The translations under genes and the position numbers were made by a program. From Leptobrachium leishanense (Eukaryota > Chordata > Amphibia > Anura > Megophryidae): 64,000 nt of DNA. Positions 47,007 through 59,249 of the stretch are shown piece by piece (position 1 is the first letter of the stretch; each line of letters starts with the position of its first letter). The notes below the pieces were generated by a model. It was not told the DNA's origin, ran no database searches, and was given only the letters and a program-made list of their open reading frames with translations. Where the stretch lies: NCBI GenBank assembly GCA_009667805.1, contig CM019063.1, positions 88,625,877 through 88,689,876 of the forward strand. The letters run 5' to 3'.

Positions 47007-48912
47007 TGTGCACTGTAACACCTCTGTCCTTTCAAGATGGCAGGAGGGTTTTAGTCCAAGTGGAGTTTTAATCACCACACTGTGACGTTCTACCTCTTTT
47101 ATTCATTTATGTGATACAATCTAGTGGAATCGCAAGGCATTTTATTCCAAGCGCTAATTCCAGTGCTACTTCTTGTAGTGGTATGCTCTTTGGAGTCCAT
47201 GCGGATCCATTCAACTATTATGGTAGTTGCTCGATATCATCTACATTGGAGGTTGTAGTCGAAGGATTCAGGGTAGACCAATGTATGAGAATACATGCAA
47301 AGGCTGCATTTTTAATCCCAATTGAAAGTGAACCTGCCTTTGTGAAATCACTTTACACAGTATACTGTGCATTATTTCTTTACATTCTTGAGCTAGCGTA
47401 ATGAATAATAAGCAGCATGGAATTACTTGTTATTCTAACACTAGTGCCAAACTCGGTTGTAATATACAAACACACAAAAGCACAGCACCCTGCAAAAAAA
47501 GCCAAAAGGTAACCATTGTGCAAAAGCAAACAGCTATTACAATGCCGCGCACAATCGTTACCACTTGACTAGTGGGAATACTACTGCTCGGTGCGTCTAT
47601 CCCAGGTTCACCGCCAAGCAGCATTTGGAAACAAAAACTAGTTCTAAGCCCTGACGTTATACACATATAAAAAACATAAAATTATACATGCATTTCCACA
47701 GCTACTAAATTTAAACATGCATCCATTATTGCATAGATATGCATGACATAAAATATGATTGTTATGTTGAGAATAAAAGAGGCAGAATCAAGAGGATGGA
47801 AACTGGTGGAAAATTAGGTCAGTTGGAATCCCACAACAGCTGAGGCCGGCAGACTGACAACTCTACCATGGGAAACCACACAATCCAAAAGGGTATCGAC
47901 ATGTATAAATACATACATTAGTTCTTTTATAAAGAACAAAACAAAATTGCCTGGTTTCTGTTTAAGCTTCTATTCCTCTACTATAAAATATCTCCCACTG
48001 TCACAGATGGTAACTAGAGGCGGCCAAGAGAACCAGCTCTTTCCCTGCAGCAAGTCCCTGGCACACAGTGCAGCTTACAAAGCCACTGTCATCATCCTCC
48101 TGTATGTCAGTTCGAGTGCTTCACATAAACAACAGGAAATGTAGAGTAACAGTTTACAGCAATTACATAATAGCTTGAGGCACTTCAGAGACAAAAATAA
48201 AAAGACATGTTTGGATCCTCCTTGACTAACAGTTTTTGAAAAGGAATGCAACATAGGCAAATTCAAAGTGCTCTAACTTTCTGATTGGAGCCCACTATAG
48301 AGTGGATATAGTTTTCCTGACTCCAACGGAATAAACCATATACAATCTGATAGAAAAAAATATATATTTAGAACATATTTTACGCAATAGTACTTTAAAA
48401 AAAAAGGATAATTGCACTCATGGCATTTTTATGCATTATTTGTGATGTGTGTTGTCCACAATTACCGATAATGAGTCCAATGATATACACGATTGCGACT
48501 TCGTCACCAAGTGTGATACATTACAAATGAAAGGATGATGTTAATAAGGTTAAAATCCATTTTAATTCATAGATTTACAGGCATATTGTAAAACTCCCCC
48601 ATCCTCTCCATTCTGTTAGACTCACTTACATATAAACAAGTCTTAATTTACTCGGTTAAGCCAGTGTTTCATAGATGACACATTTGAAAGAGCGCTCTAA
48701 TTACATTGTATGGATTTATACATTAATTAATGAATGTTTTCGCTGTGATACTTTCTGCCTGATGTGGGATTTTCTTAATATTATATCATACTGCATGAAA
48801 TCTCTGAGGTAGTAGGCATTCTTTATCTTAGAGAGAAACAATGAAAGCCTGCCTGAAGTGGTGGGGGATGTTTTTAAGAGCTGGCGTACTTGAAAAGGAA
48901 AAAATAAATTAA
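47007..48912. other. Unassigned DNA
   Basis: About 1.9 kb without recognisable genes, repeat ends or RNA. Confidence 0.45.
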
Positions 48913-48916
48913 TTAA

Positions 48917-49180
48917 CCCTTTCATGCCGCAGGGCATGCTATACCATCCCTACGGCTGGTGGGCCTAAACACCACAGGCCGTGCATAGCACGCCCCCCAG
49001 CCTGCCCATAGACGCAATCGGCCCGCCTACACTGTGTGTGCACTGATTGCGTCATTGCCTGCCAATGACATTGTCAGCACATGCAATGTAGACGGGCTGA
49101 CGGCTGGCCTCAGTGCTGCTATGCTGCCCCGCGGCATTAAGGTACTGCCTTGTTGCTGAGGAGCTCACAGCGGCAAGGGG
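48917..49180. mobile_element. TTAA-flanked MITE, 264 bp (piggyBac-like ends)
   Basis: The ends CCCTTTCATGCCGC and GCGGCAAGGGG are inverted repeats (CCCyTTnnTGCCGC). TTAA lies on both sides (48913-48916 and 49181-49184). TTAA duplication with CCCT ends suggests piggyBac; Kolobok also uses TTAA. Confidence 0.65.
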
Positions 49181-49286
49181 TTAAAAAAAGAAGGAAAGAA
49201 ATACATCTTCAAACATCTTGACACCTCCAATCTGAAATGTTCATACCACAAACATTTTGAATATAGGGTCCTATAACAATGTCAAC

Positions 49287-49326
49287 GCTAATGTTAGCGC
49301 TCATCTGTGTGAGCGTTAACGTTAGC
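49287..49326. other. 17-bp stem-loop, GCTAAyGTTA type
   Basis: GCTAATGTTAGCGCTCA pairs with TGAGCGTTAACGTTAGC with two G-T-type mismatches and a 6-nt loop. The right arm is the same sequence as the last stem of the hairpin run at 52121-52544. Confidence 0.8.
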
Positions 49327-50295
49327 ATTGGTGGCCCTAGCAAGGGCGCACCATATTACACTCCAGGCAGCCTTTTGTCAGAGGCAGCATTTTGCCACCC
49401 TGTCAATGGCAGGGATTGGTAAGGTGTTCACTCTCGGACACTGGTGTCCATGAGCGGCCCTTGCACGGTCTGCCGCCGGTGCCTGTAATGATTCAGGGGT
49501 GGGTCCATTTCAGCTGGGCTGGGCGGTGCCTCAGGCCTTACTAGCCTTGTGCTTAGAGGGTGAGGGACATGTCCAGGGCGTGTCTCACACTGGTTCGCTG
49601 TGTGCAGAGCGGCTCAGTCCGTGAGGCTGCAGGGGCAGTCAGCAGCCTGTGAAGCTGGCAGAGTGGCAGTGCAGTATGCAGAGGGATGCTGCCACCCTGT
49701 TTCCCAGGTATTGCGCATTACTCGGCACTTGGGGGACTGTGATTGGCCGGCGTGGGGCCCAGGTGCCCTGTGAGCGGATGTGCCAGATGTGCTGGGTTCC
49801 CAGCAAGTGATGGCTCTGTGTGTGTGTGTCCTGAGGCTCCTCAGGGGGCGCCTCATCACCATCAGGCAGGACAAACATGCTGCACGGGAACATGCATTAG
49901 TTAGAGCACCACAGATTCCTCCAGGAGCCCAGGCATGTTTTCCCAAATTATCCAAGTGATCCCTGGGATCAGGCAGCACTTTTCACATACTGCTCATACA
50001 CACCGCACAATATTGTGAGTTTTATTGCTGTGGAGCTCTGTGATACTCATACAGGCCGCTCATTACTGTGAGTTTTATTGCTGTGGAACTTTGTGGCACG
50101 CTCATACACACGCCGCACATTACTGTGAGTTTTATTGCTGTGGAGCTCTGTGATACGCTCATACACACTGCATATTACTGTGATTTTTATTGCTGTGCAG
50201 CTCTGTGATACGCTCATATGTGTCATGTGTTTTTTTTGGGGGGGCAGTATTTCATCCATCGCTCCAGGCAGCACAGTGGCTTGAGGCGGCCCTGT
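49327..50295. mobile_element. Probable non-autonomous DNA element with minisatellite
   Basis: The left GGTGGCCCTAGCAAGGGCGC and right GAGGCGGCCCTG are compatible with hAT-type ends (inverted CAGGGCCGCCTC). No duplication was confirmed. The region 49985-50225 repeats TGAGTTTTATTGCTGTGGA about four times and is the inverted form of the minisatellite at 14560-14960. The open frames on the minus strand are not conserved. Confidence 0.4.
49985..50225 (-). repeat. Minisatellite, same unit as 14560-14960, inverted
   Basis: Four units containing TGAGTTTTATTGCTGTGGAG, then CTCTGTGATACGCTCATAC. Confidence 0.75.
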
Positions 50296-50955
50296 ACAGA
50301 CATGATACATTTATTACTTGCAATCTGTAAAAGAAATAACACACAATTGTATCATCATAAACCAAATGTGAAAAGCCAAAAAATGTAGACAGGAACCTAA
50401 CAGGTCAACGACTGGGAGAGGTTCACTGAGCAGACCCATCCTTCTAGGATTTTTGATCTAGCAAATGTACCAAATAACAATTATGCTCAACTTTGCTTTG
50501 CGAGACTGATATTTGGGTTCTCCAAGGACCATCATCTAAACACAAATAGTTGTAGTGTTTGGAGTAAGCCTATAATTTTGAGATATTAACCTAATATATC
50601 CTCTTGTAGGAAGCTATGATATCTGTAACATGTATTTCAAAATGAATGGAACGCAGCAAGACAAAGTATATGTACAAATATAATGACTTAGGATCAAGGG
50701 CTAGTTTCACTGAAGCTCGCTTGGGGAGCAAGTTGCCTATGTTCACCACTAAATTGGTGACGAAGAAAGAAACGTTCTCTGAATTTCACTGCTCATTAAA
50801 CAAATGCAATCCGGTTTGGTCCAAATTGATAGTCAACACGGATCAAATCAAATCATTTTACGAATAAAAATATCCCAAATTGATCTGTTTATAAATCGAC
50901 AAGGTTAAATAAATATATTGGATCTATTCAAATGAATTTGGATTATGAAAAGTAT
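50296..50955. other. Unassigned DNA
   Basis: No feature recognised. Confidence 0.4.
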
Positions 50956-51425
50956 TTGAAAGAAATGGTCATCTCTTAGCCTATGCGTCAATCTGTGCAT
51001 CATTTCTGAGACAATCACTTGTGAATTCTGATCTTCATAATTTTGGAGCATATGCATCCTATATTTTATTCGCATGTCATTTCTGAGCTTATGCTTAGTT
51101 TTGGAGTACATGTGTCAGTCTGTCATTTCAGTGCTATTCTTGCATCATTCTGTATTTCATTTCTGTGCCTGTGCGTCATTGTGTGCGTCATTCCTGAGCC
51201 TATGTGACTGTGTCATTTGTGAGCTTCTGCATATTGTTGGAGCACATATGTCATTCTGGGTGTTATTTCGGAGCCATTCACATGTCACTTCTGAGCTTAT
51301 GCATCCTTTTGGAGCATAGGCGTCAGACTGAATGTCATTATGGAGCTATTCTTGTGTCAGTTGTTGTGTCATTTCTGTGCCTATGGGTCATTATTTGCAT
51401 AATTTCTGAGCGTATACGGTATTTT
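50956..51425 (+). repeat. Degenerate tandem repeat, about 212-bp period
   Basis: The run GAGCTTATGC, TTTTGGAGYA, GCTATTCTTG, CATTTCTGTGCCT is found from about 51080 and again from about 51293. Shorter TCATTTCTGAGC words lie throughout. Confidence 0.6.
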
Positions 51426-51699
51426 GTTTGTCATTTCTAAATCATAAATGCGCTATTTTTAAAACTTTTGTTCAAGGTATAATTTTTTTAAATACGTATG
51501 TTAATACATTACATTTCCAAATATCACAAACAGATAAATTTATTGAAAGCTTCTGATATCCTGAATCCGCTGATTTGATTATTTCGGTTTCCAAAATTTT
51601 TGGATTCCAAAATATTCCAAATCAAACGTTTTGCCGGTGCACGTCTACTTGTCATTGTGTTCATTGTCCATTAGAGGACCTCACTACTGGGAGTCAATT

Positions 51700-51960
51700 A
51701 CAAATTAAGCCTAGAATAATTTTACACAAAGTTAAAATGCTTGGTAGCTTAAAAGTGTAGATGAAACGCGTCGAGTCACAAGGCCCGGGACAGTTGGATT
51801 GAAGCTTGGAGCAGCCGAGAAACTTCTGGAGCCGGGTGATGTTTTATACATGCGATTTTATCATTTTACATTGTAAGTGCAATAAATACGTTTGAATTTT
51901 ATTGTACTTGTGGTCCTTCACTATGTACCATTTATTTCTCTTATGGTGTTGTCATTGGAG
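51700..51960 (+). repeat. Repeat with half hammerhead motif (GAAACGCGTCGAG)
   Basis: GATGAAACGCGTCGAGTC at about 51760 matches the 3' half of the frog-type hammerhead (GAAAC, minimal stem III, GUC), but CUGANGA is missing upstream. The downstream block with AATAAATACGTTTG and TTATTGTACTTGTGGTCC resembles a retroelement 3' end. Possibly a 5'-truncated Penelope-like terminal repeat. Confidence 0.35.
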
Positions 51961-52120
51961 TGACATGGGGAGAAATGAATAATGAAGAAGCTGAGCCTAT
52001 CAGGTTATTCAAAGAGATCCGAATTGCTTGAGAAAGGTAACCGAACGCTGATCAATAGGACTCCATTGAGTTTCCCCCGCCAGTCACATGACCTGCCGGA
52101 TCTCGCCAAAGTGATCTGCA

Positions 52121-52544
52121 GGGAGAGACTGGGAGACTTTTTCCCCCAGTCTCTCCCTCGGTTCCCAGCGACAGAGGAGGAGTATGGAGCCACGGTCCTC
52201 GACGCGTGATACTAGGTGAGTATCTGAGTTTTTGGGGGGATTTCTGCTGGTGCTAACGGATTTTGCACCAGCGGAATCCGTTAGCACCAGGTCCAGGGTG
52301 TGGTTAACTTTTTGCTAACCACAGCCAGACGTTAATCAGCATTAGGACTTTTTAATCCTAACACTGATTAACACTTTGCGCTCCCCATGTTAAGTATAGG
52401 GAGCGCAAAGTACAGTAACCTCGCACTGAAAAGCGCATGGTACCAAATGGTAACGGGTTACTTAGCCCGTTAGCTTTGGATTGTAATATGCAGTAGCAAC
52501 CGCGGCTAACGTTAATGCTTACGAAGGTGAGCGTTAACGTTAGC
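52121..52544. repeat. Run of seven consecutive stem-loops
   Basis: Paired arms are: A 52121-52133/52145-52157 (13 bp); B 52247-52262/52275-52290 (16 bp, perfect); C 52299-52306/52316-52323 (8 bp); D 52331-52339/52364-52372 plus an inner 6-bp stem; E 52374-52385/52399-52410 (12 bp, perfect); F 52451-52457/52466-52472 (7 bp); G 52505-52515/52534-52544 (11 bp). Loops are 5-14 nt, except for D and G, whose inner stems shorten them. The stems differ in sequence, so this is not a tandem repeat. No protein or known RNA family is recognised. Confidence 0.8.
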
Positions 52545-52708
52545 ACCAAGATTGTAATGTGGCTCAATATCAGCTGTGGAGTCCGTTTTGTAACATCTCT
52601 ACTCTTCGACCGTGGAGAAGCAAGTCAAAATACCATTCAGCACATCCCTCCAATACAACTGTGGAGAAGTCTCGACTTTACAAGAAGCGGGTTCAACCTA
52701 ACTACCTG

Positions 52709-53094
52709 TTACGTTAGCACGGGGTAGTCAGGCCCCCTGGTGGTGAGAGTGAAGCTCAGCAGATCCTGTGGGTTATTGGGCTGGTCTCTGCAGAATGTCT
52801 CTCCTGTGGTTGATGCTCTGTAGTCACATGACCAGTCCTGCCCTATATATGAGCCAGTAGTGGATCAGATCCTTGAGTTTGGATAGGTTCTACCTTTTGT
52901 ATCCCTGCTCCTTGGATTGTGCTACATTCTGTTATTCTGATTTCAGTTTATATGGCTCTCTGGCTTTGGATATCGGCTCTTCTCTTGTGTCTGTCCCCTG
53001 TACCGTGCTAATGATACCCATGTATGACCCGGCTTGGTTTCTTGCATATTCTAATATGTGTCTTGTATCTATGTTCTTATGAGTTCATGTATCT
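52709..53094 (+). repeat. Gypsy-type LTR fragment
   Basis: It starts TGTTACGTTAGCACGG and contains a TATA-like CTATATATGAG near 52843 and the phrase GACCCGGCTTGG, common in frog Gypsy LTRs. The 3' end is cut off by the L2-type tail at 53095, so no CA end or duplication can be seen. Confidence 0.45.
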
Positions 53095-53310
53095 GATTTG
53101 TGTCCTTGGGGCAAGACACCTAACCATATGGATGTGCCTATTTCACAAAATACTTGTACATCTCATAGATTGTAGGTCCCTTGGGAACAGGGTCCCCCTG
53201 AATCAGGTCATCATCCATGTGTGGCATTCCAATGTATCAACTCCTTGTACACTAATCTTGCAAAGTGCTGCAGAATTTTTGGCGCTATATAAATAAAGAA
53301 TAATCATACA
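53095..53310 (+). repeat. SINE/L2-type tail
   Basis: It begins with a SINE-core-like TCCTTGGGGCAAGACACC and runs through TAGATTGTAGGTCCC to GGCGCTATATAAATAAAG. It could be a composite SINE with an L2-derived tail or an L2 3' end. Confidence 0.6.
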
Positions 53311-53416
53311 GATTTTATTTTTATATTCTCTTGGTATTTTCTGGAAGTTGCATTGCTAATAATCTCATTGTGATCACTGCAAACACCCATAAGCAGGAGA
53401 TCTGGGCATTTTTATT

Positions 53417-54205
53417 ACATAGAAACATAGAAACATAGAAAAAATGTCGGCAGATAAGAACCTTTCGGCCCATCTAGTCTGCCCAATTACATGGATACTT
53501 TACCTGGATTTATCTTTTGTTTAGGATAGCCTTATGCCTATCCCATGCTTGCTTAAATTCAATTACTGTTTTGGCCTCTACCACTTCTACTGGAAGACTG
53601 TTCCATGTATCCACCACCCGCTCAGTAAAATAATGCTTCCTGATGTTACTTTTAAACCTTTGCCCCTCTAATCTAAGACTATGTCCTCTTGTTTTGCTAT
53701 TTTGTTTCCTTTTAAATATACTCCCTTCCTCTACCTTGTGGATTCCTTTACGTATTTAAATGTTTCTATCATATCTCCTCTGTCTCCTCTTTTTTCCAAG
53801 CTGTACATGTTAAGATCATTAAGCCTTTCTTGGTAACTTTTCTCCTTCAAGCCGTAACCCATTTTAGTAGCCCTTCTCTGAACTCTCTCCAAGATGTCTA
53901 TATCCTTCTGGAGATACGGTCTCCAGTACTGCACACAGTACTCCAAGTGAGGTCTCACCAGTGCTCTGTACAGTGGCATGAGCACTTCCCTTTTCCTACT
54001 GCTAATACCTCTCCCTACACAACCAAGCATTCTGCTAGCATTTCCTGCTGCTCTATTACATTGACTACTTACCCTTAGATCCTCTGAAATAATAACCCCT
54101 AAATCCCTTTCCTCAGATGTTGAGGTTAGGACTGTATCAAATATTCTATATTCAGCCCTTGGGTTTTTACGTCCCAGGTGCATTATCTTGCACTTATCCA
54201 CATTA
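53417..54205 (-). pseudogene. CR1-type LINE, 3' end with reverse transcriptase C-terminus
   Basis: The + strand begins with three 8-bp repeats ACATAGAA (53417-53440), the inverse of the microsatellite that ends CR1 elements. Reading minus from about 54205: DKCKIMHLGRKNP, SEERDLGVIISEDL, ASRMLGCVGRGI, LYRALVRPHLEYCVQYW and ERVQRRATKM, stopping at 53731. After a frame break near 53730 the C-terminus continues as RGHSLRL, FTERVVDTWNSLPVEVVEAK and EFKQAWDRH. This is the palm-thumb and C-terminal part of the CR1 ORF2 protein. It is 5'-truncated and broken. Confidence 0.88.
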
Positions 54206-54297
54206 ATTAAAATTACCTTTATTGCATTTACTTTACTTGACACAGTGGTCTTTTCTGCATGTGTGCTAATATAAAGCAGACCACTTTTGAAATTATG
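54206..54297. other. Short gap between CR1 and the ribozyme-bearing cluster
   Basis: About 90 bp of undetermined origin, ending at the 15-bp duplication CAAGATAAGGGACAC (54298-54312). Confidence 0.5.
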
Positions 54298-54514
54298 CAA
54301 GATAAGGGACACAAGGGGGGTGTTTGTGAGGGTCCTGAGAATGAGCAACAGCACAATGGCCTGCTCTACGGTGGGTGCCCGCTCAGGTCTCACAAACAAG
54401 GTTTTTAGCTTGCTTGTGCCATTACAGGGATGAATTTTCCATATGCAAATCAGCCTGCTCTCACCCAGAAAGGGTGGCCAGTGCGGATTGCCAAGGACGT
54501 CATCCCTGCACGAG

Positions 54515-54580
54515 AGGTGCAGCAACCCCCGACGATTGTTTCGGCCTTCTTGGGCCTCATCAGAAGGATATAGCTGACAC
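54515..54580 (-). ncRNA. Hammerhead ribozyme, type I, unit A
   Basis: On the minus strand, CUGAUGA (54563-54557) is followed by a perfect 4-bp stem II (GGCC/GGCC, loop CAAGAA). Next come GAA, a 2-bp stem III (AC/GU with loop AAUC) and the cleavage triplet GUC, with the predicted cut after 54531. Stem I can pair UAUCCUU-side bases with GGGGGU (six pairs including G-U), then CAGC with GCUG after an internal loop. All invariant core residues are present. Very short stem III is typical of retroelement hammerheads, which often act as dimers. Confidence 0.8.
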
Positions 54581-54835
54581 CCCTCTAGGCACATCAAGCA
54601 AGGGGTCCACGTCTGGATGACTCTTTACAATTACAGTGAGAAACAAGGGGGGTGTTTGTGAGGGTCCTGAGAACGAGCAACAGCACAATGGCCTGCTCTA
54701 CGGTGGGTGCCCGCTCAGGTCTCACAAACAAGGTTTTTAGCTTGCTTGTGCCATTACAGGGATGAATTTTCCATATGCAAATTAGCCTGCTCTCACCCAG
54801 AAAGGGTGGCCAGTGCTGATTGCCAAGGACGTCCT

Positions 54836-54892
54836 TGGACGTCCTCCTGACGAGGCCCAATAAGGCCGAAACGATCGTCGGGGGTTGATGCA
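54836..54892 (+). ncRNA. Hammerhead ribozyme, type I, unit C
   Basis: CUGACGA (54847-54853; position 7 may be any base) is followed by GGCC-CAATAA-GGCC (54854-54867). Next come GAAAC (54868-54872), loop GAUC and GUC (54877-54879), with the predicted cut after 54879. Stem I pairs GUCCUC upstream with GGGGGU downstream. All core residues are intact. Its upstream arm overlaps the palindrome centre with unit B (GGACGTCC repeated at 54828-54844), so the insertion junction may have altered stem I. Confidence 0.8.
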
Positions 54893-55120
54893 CCTCTCGT
54901 GCAGGGATGACGTCCTTGGCAATCAGTGCTGGCCACCCTTTCTGGGTGAGAGCAGACTGATTTGCATATGGAAAATTCATCTCTGTAATGGCACAATCAA
55001 GCTAAAAACCTTGTTTGTGAGACCTGAGCCGGTACCCACCGTAGAGCAGGCCATTCGTGCTGTTGCTCGTTCTCAGGACCCTCACAAAACACCCCCCTTT
55101 TTTCTCAAGATAAGGGACAC

Positions 55121-55906
55121 CATCAACTGTTCAGAACTTTTCATCCCAACATTCTCTAAATGATAAAACGTTTAAATGAATGATGAAAAGTGCAAATTTT
55201 GCATGGTTTTATTTCTTTTACTCTCAGAACGGTAATACTTATGCAAAGTATCATAATCAGTCTTTTTCCTGATAACTACTATCCCAGGTTTCAAATAAAT
55301 GTTACAATAGTAATTTTTTAACAAAAAAAATTCTCTTTTTTTATTTCTCTGACAATCTAACCTCTTTTCAATCTCACTACCATGCAATATGTAATGTGTT
55401 AAGGTATTTTCTTCCTAGTTTTAACTTATAACTAGCTTTATAGGTCATACGTCTATGAAATGACGATATGCTTCAAGCTACAGTCAGAAATGCATTGTAT
55501 TGTCACTCACAAATGTCAGTTGTCACTTTATCTAAGCCATTTTCAGCCAAAACATGATTAATCAGCAGATATCGATTGCGTACCCGGAGTGCCTCTGCGT
55601 GTAGGCTCTTATATAATTTCTATATACTTTTTTAGATCGATACAATAAAGCTTTCTCAGCAATAACAGCTACATAAAACTCTAACGCTTCATGTTTCTCA
55701 TACTATTAAATAATGTAGTTAAATATAACACATGAAATATAAATTGCAGAGGTTCAATCTGCGAAATGGAAATCTTAAATAATGTAGTTCTGTGCCTTTT
55801 ACAAACTATATAGTAAATAGCAATGGCATAGTTTATCAGAAGTACTTTAAGTGAATTGCCACCACCTAACAACATTGTAACAACCTTGAGAATGATGCTG
55901 ACAGAG
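55121..55906. other. Unassigned AT-rich DNA
   Basis: No gene or repeat end recognised. Confidence 0.45.
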
Positions 55907-55908
55907 TA

Positions 55909-57525
<1,617 letters not shown>

Positions 57526-57527
57526 TA

Positions 57528-58216
57528 CATAATGCAAGAGTGACTTCTTGAATAAATAAAACCACGCCTGATAACACATGTCTCCTATGTAGATTTACAA
57601 GTTGCATATACTCTTCCAAGAATACAACAAAGTTCTGACATTTAAAATAATTTATTATTTATAAAAAAAAGTGAAAACGTCTGTAAGCAAATATTATCTA
57701 TAAGATTTATGTCACCAATTCTCTTTGACTCGTGGCAGGAGAAGAAGACTATTCCTGTCCTGTGGGGCAGATATGCCATTCTGCATCCACCAATGTATCC
57801 CACCTAGGCATGGGGTCCTCAAGCACCTAGCAACTGAGCCCACAACAAAACACAAACTACCCACACCCCTCACCTTAATAATAGTGACGGGGAACCAATT
57901 AGCATAATGGTGTAAAATAAATAAAAATTATACTCACATCCCATAATAAATGGATTGGAAAAACCAAATACACCATTGGAAAAAAAATGTGATGCTATCA
58001 ATTAATCCAGATAGTCACTCACAGGGGGTCTTATGTCTTATACAGAATGAATTGTCAGAAAGGGAAGACCTATATAAGTGATTCCCACACCAAGCATATA
58101 GTCCTCTGATTGGTTAGTTTGCCTTGCATCAAAATAGAAGGCAGCTCTAGTTGGTTGGATTTCAATAGCTTCCACCAAATGCCCATTGGTGGTGCTGGGA
58201 GGCCAGTGGAGACATA
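57528..58216. other. Unassigned DNA
   Basis: No recognisable feature. Confidence 0.4.
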
Positions 58217-58396
58217 CAGGGTTATTCAGAGAGCGTGAAAAGCAGGAGAATGACTGGAGAATGAAAAATTCTAGGTCAAAATAGTTAAACCAGAAAAATT
58301 CTCCCTTTCATCTCACTTTCCAAATCGGCTATTTTGACCTCGAATTTCTCATTCTCCAGTCATTCTCCTGCTTTTCACGCTCTCTGAATAACCCTG
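58217..58396. mobile_element. Foldback MITE, 180 bp, almost fully palindromic
   Basis: CAGGGTTATTCAGAGAGCG and its inverse lie at the ends, and the match continues inward for about 70 bases with few differences. Its ends match the 28555 and 60471 elements (GGTTATTCAGAGAGC) and its interior matches the 7163 and 19314 MITEs (GGTCAAAATAG), linking the two groups. No clear duplication. Confidence 0.75.
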
Positions 58397-59249
58397 GCGG
58401 ACGTCTCATCGTTATTTCAGGTCCCACTTGCTTTGTATGTCTAAGGGAGAGTGGGTTGAATGGAACATTTCCACGTGTAAGGATTTCAAAAGCCCTCAGT
58501 TGATAATATTGATATTTTTCCACAGCAATAATAATCATGATTTAGTTTATAAGCTTCCACCCGCACCATGATAGTCTGGGGAATGTAATGTCATGGGTGT
58601 CATACTGACCTACATATGCAATTTTTGTTGTTGGGGTGTTTTTTTAATCTTTTTACAGTGGCAGTTTGCTAGCAAGTTTTGTCCAGCTACCAAAATGTCA
58701 CAAGTGCAAATTGATGCACAAATGTGTACATTATACATTTAGATCTTTGTTCCTCTAGTTCATTTACTATGTCATTTATTAGCTTTTTGGATGATCCAAC
58801 GTACATCTGGATGAATCCTGGATCCTGGATAAGTTTTTACTTATTAAACCCCAACACTGTCAAGATTGAGTATACTCACTCTGCAAAACCTTCCGCAGGA
58901 GTCCTAGATTGAGTAAACTTGATCGGGTTTTATTCTGGAGCAATGCAAAGGACTGCTTATTACAAACACATCTCATTTGTTACTGAGCTCCAGGATGTGC
59001 CCCTAAAGTGTCAACATATCGGCCATGACAGCCAATGTGATGAAATTTTATGAAAAACTTTGAGGTCTATTCATTCTTTAAGGAAACATGCAGACCAAGC
59101 TGTAATGTACATATAAAATACTTAATTTATGGGGCAGTCCCAATTTACACTTTTTTTTGGGGGTGGATCTTAATATAGCTTGCAGTCTGACAGGAAACCT
59201 AAATTCATGTTGCAGATAGCAGACATGTGCACAGCTGAAAAATTCGATT
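58397..59249. other. Unassigned DNA
   Basis: No feature recognised. Confidence 0.4.

Larger units (their letters stand above)
54313..55105. mobile_element. Penelope-like terminal-repeat cluster with two hammerhead ribozymes
   Basis: CAAGATAAGGGACAC flanks the insert at 54298-54312 and 55106-55120 (15 bp). Inside are three copies of one unit. Unit A (54313 to about 54643, minus) is complete. Unit B (about 54644-54838, minus) is in tandem with A and cut short. Unit C (about 54839-55105, plus) faces them. Units end in CTCACAAACACCCCCCTT and hold the octamer ATTTGCAT. Hammerhead cores lie in A and C. Tandem and inverted long terminal repeats, variable duplications and minimal-stem-III hammerheads are all described for Penelope-like elements. 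No reverse transcriptase is present in this insert, so the class remains inferred. The open frames across it are chance. Confidence 0.7.

Noticed and set aside
49614..49979. 121-codon minus-strand gene
   Set aside because: GC-rich chance frame within a non-autonomous DNA element; no motif and overlapping frames of similar length.
54594..54980. 128-codon minus-strand frame
   Set aside because: It crosses the tandem terminal units and the palindrome junction; the translated text is just repeat DNA.
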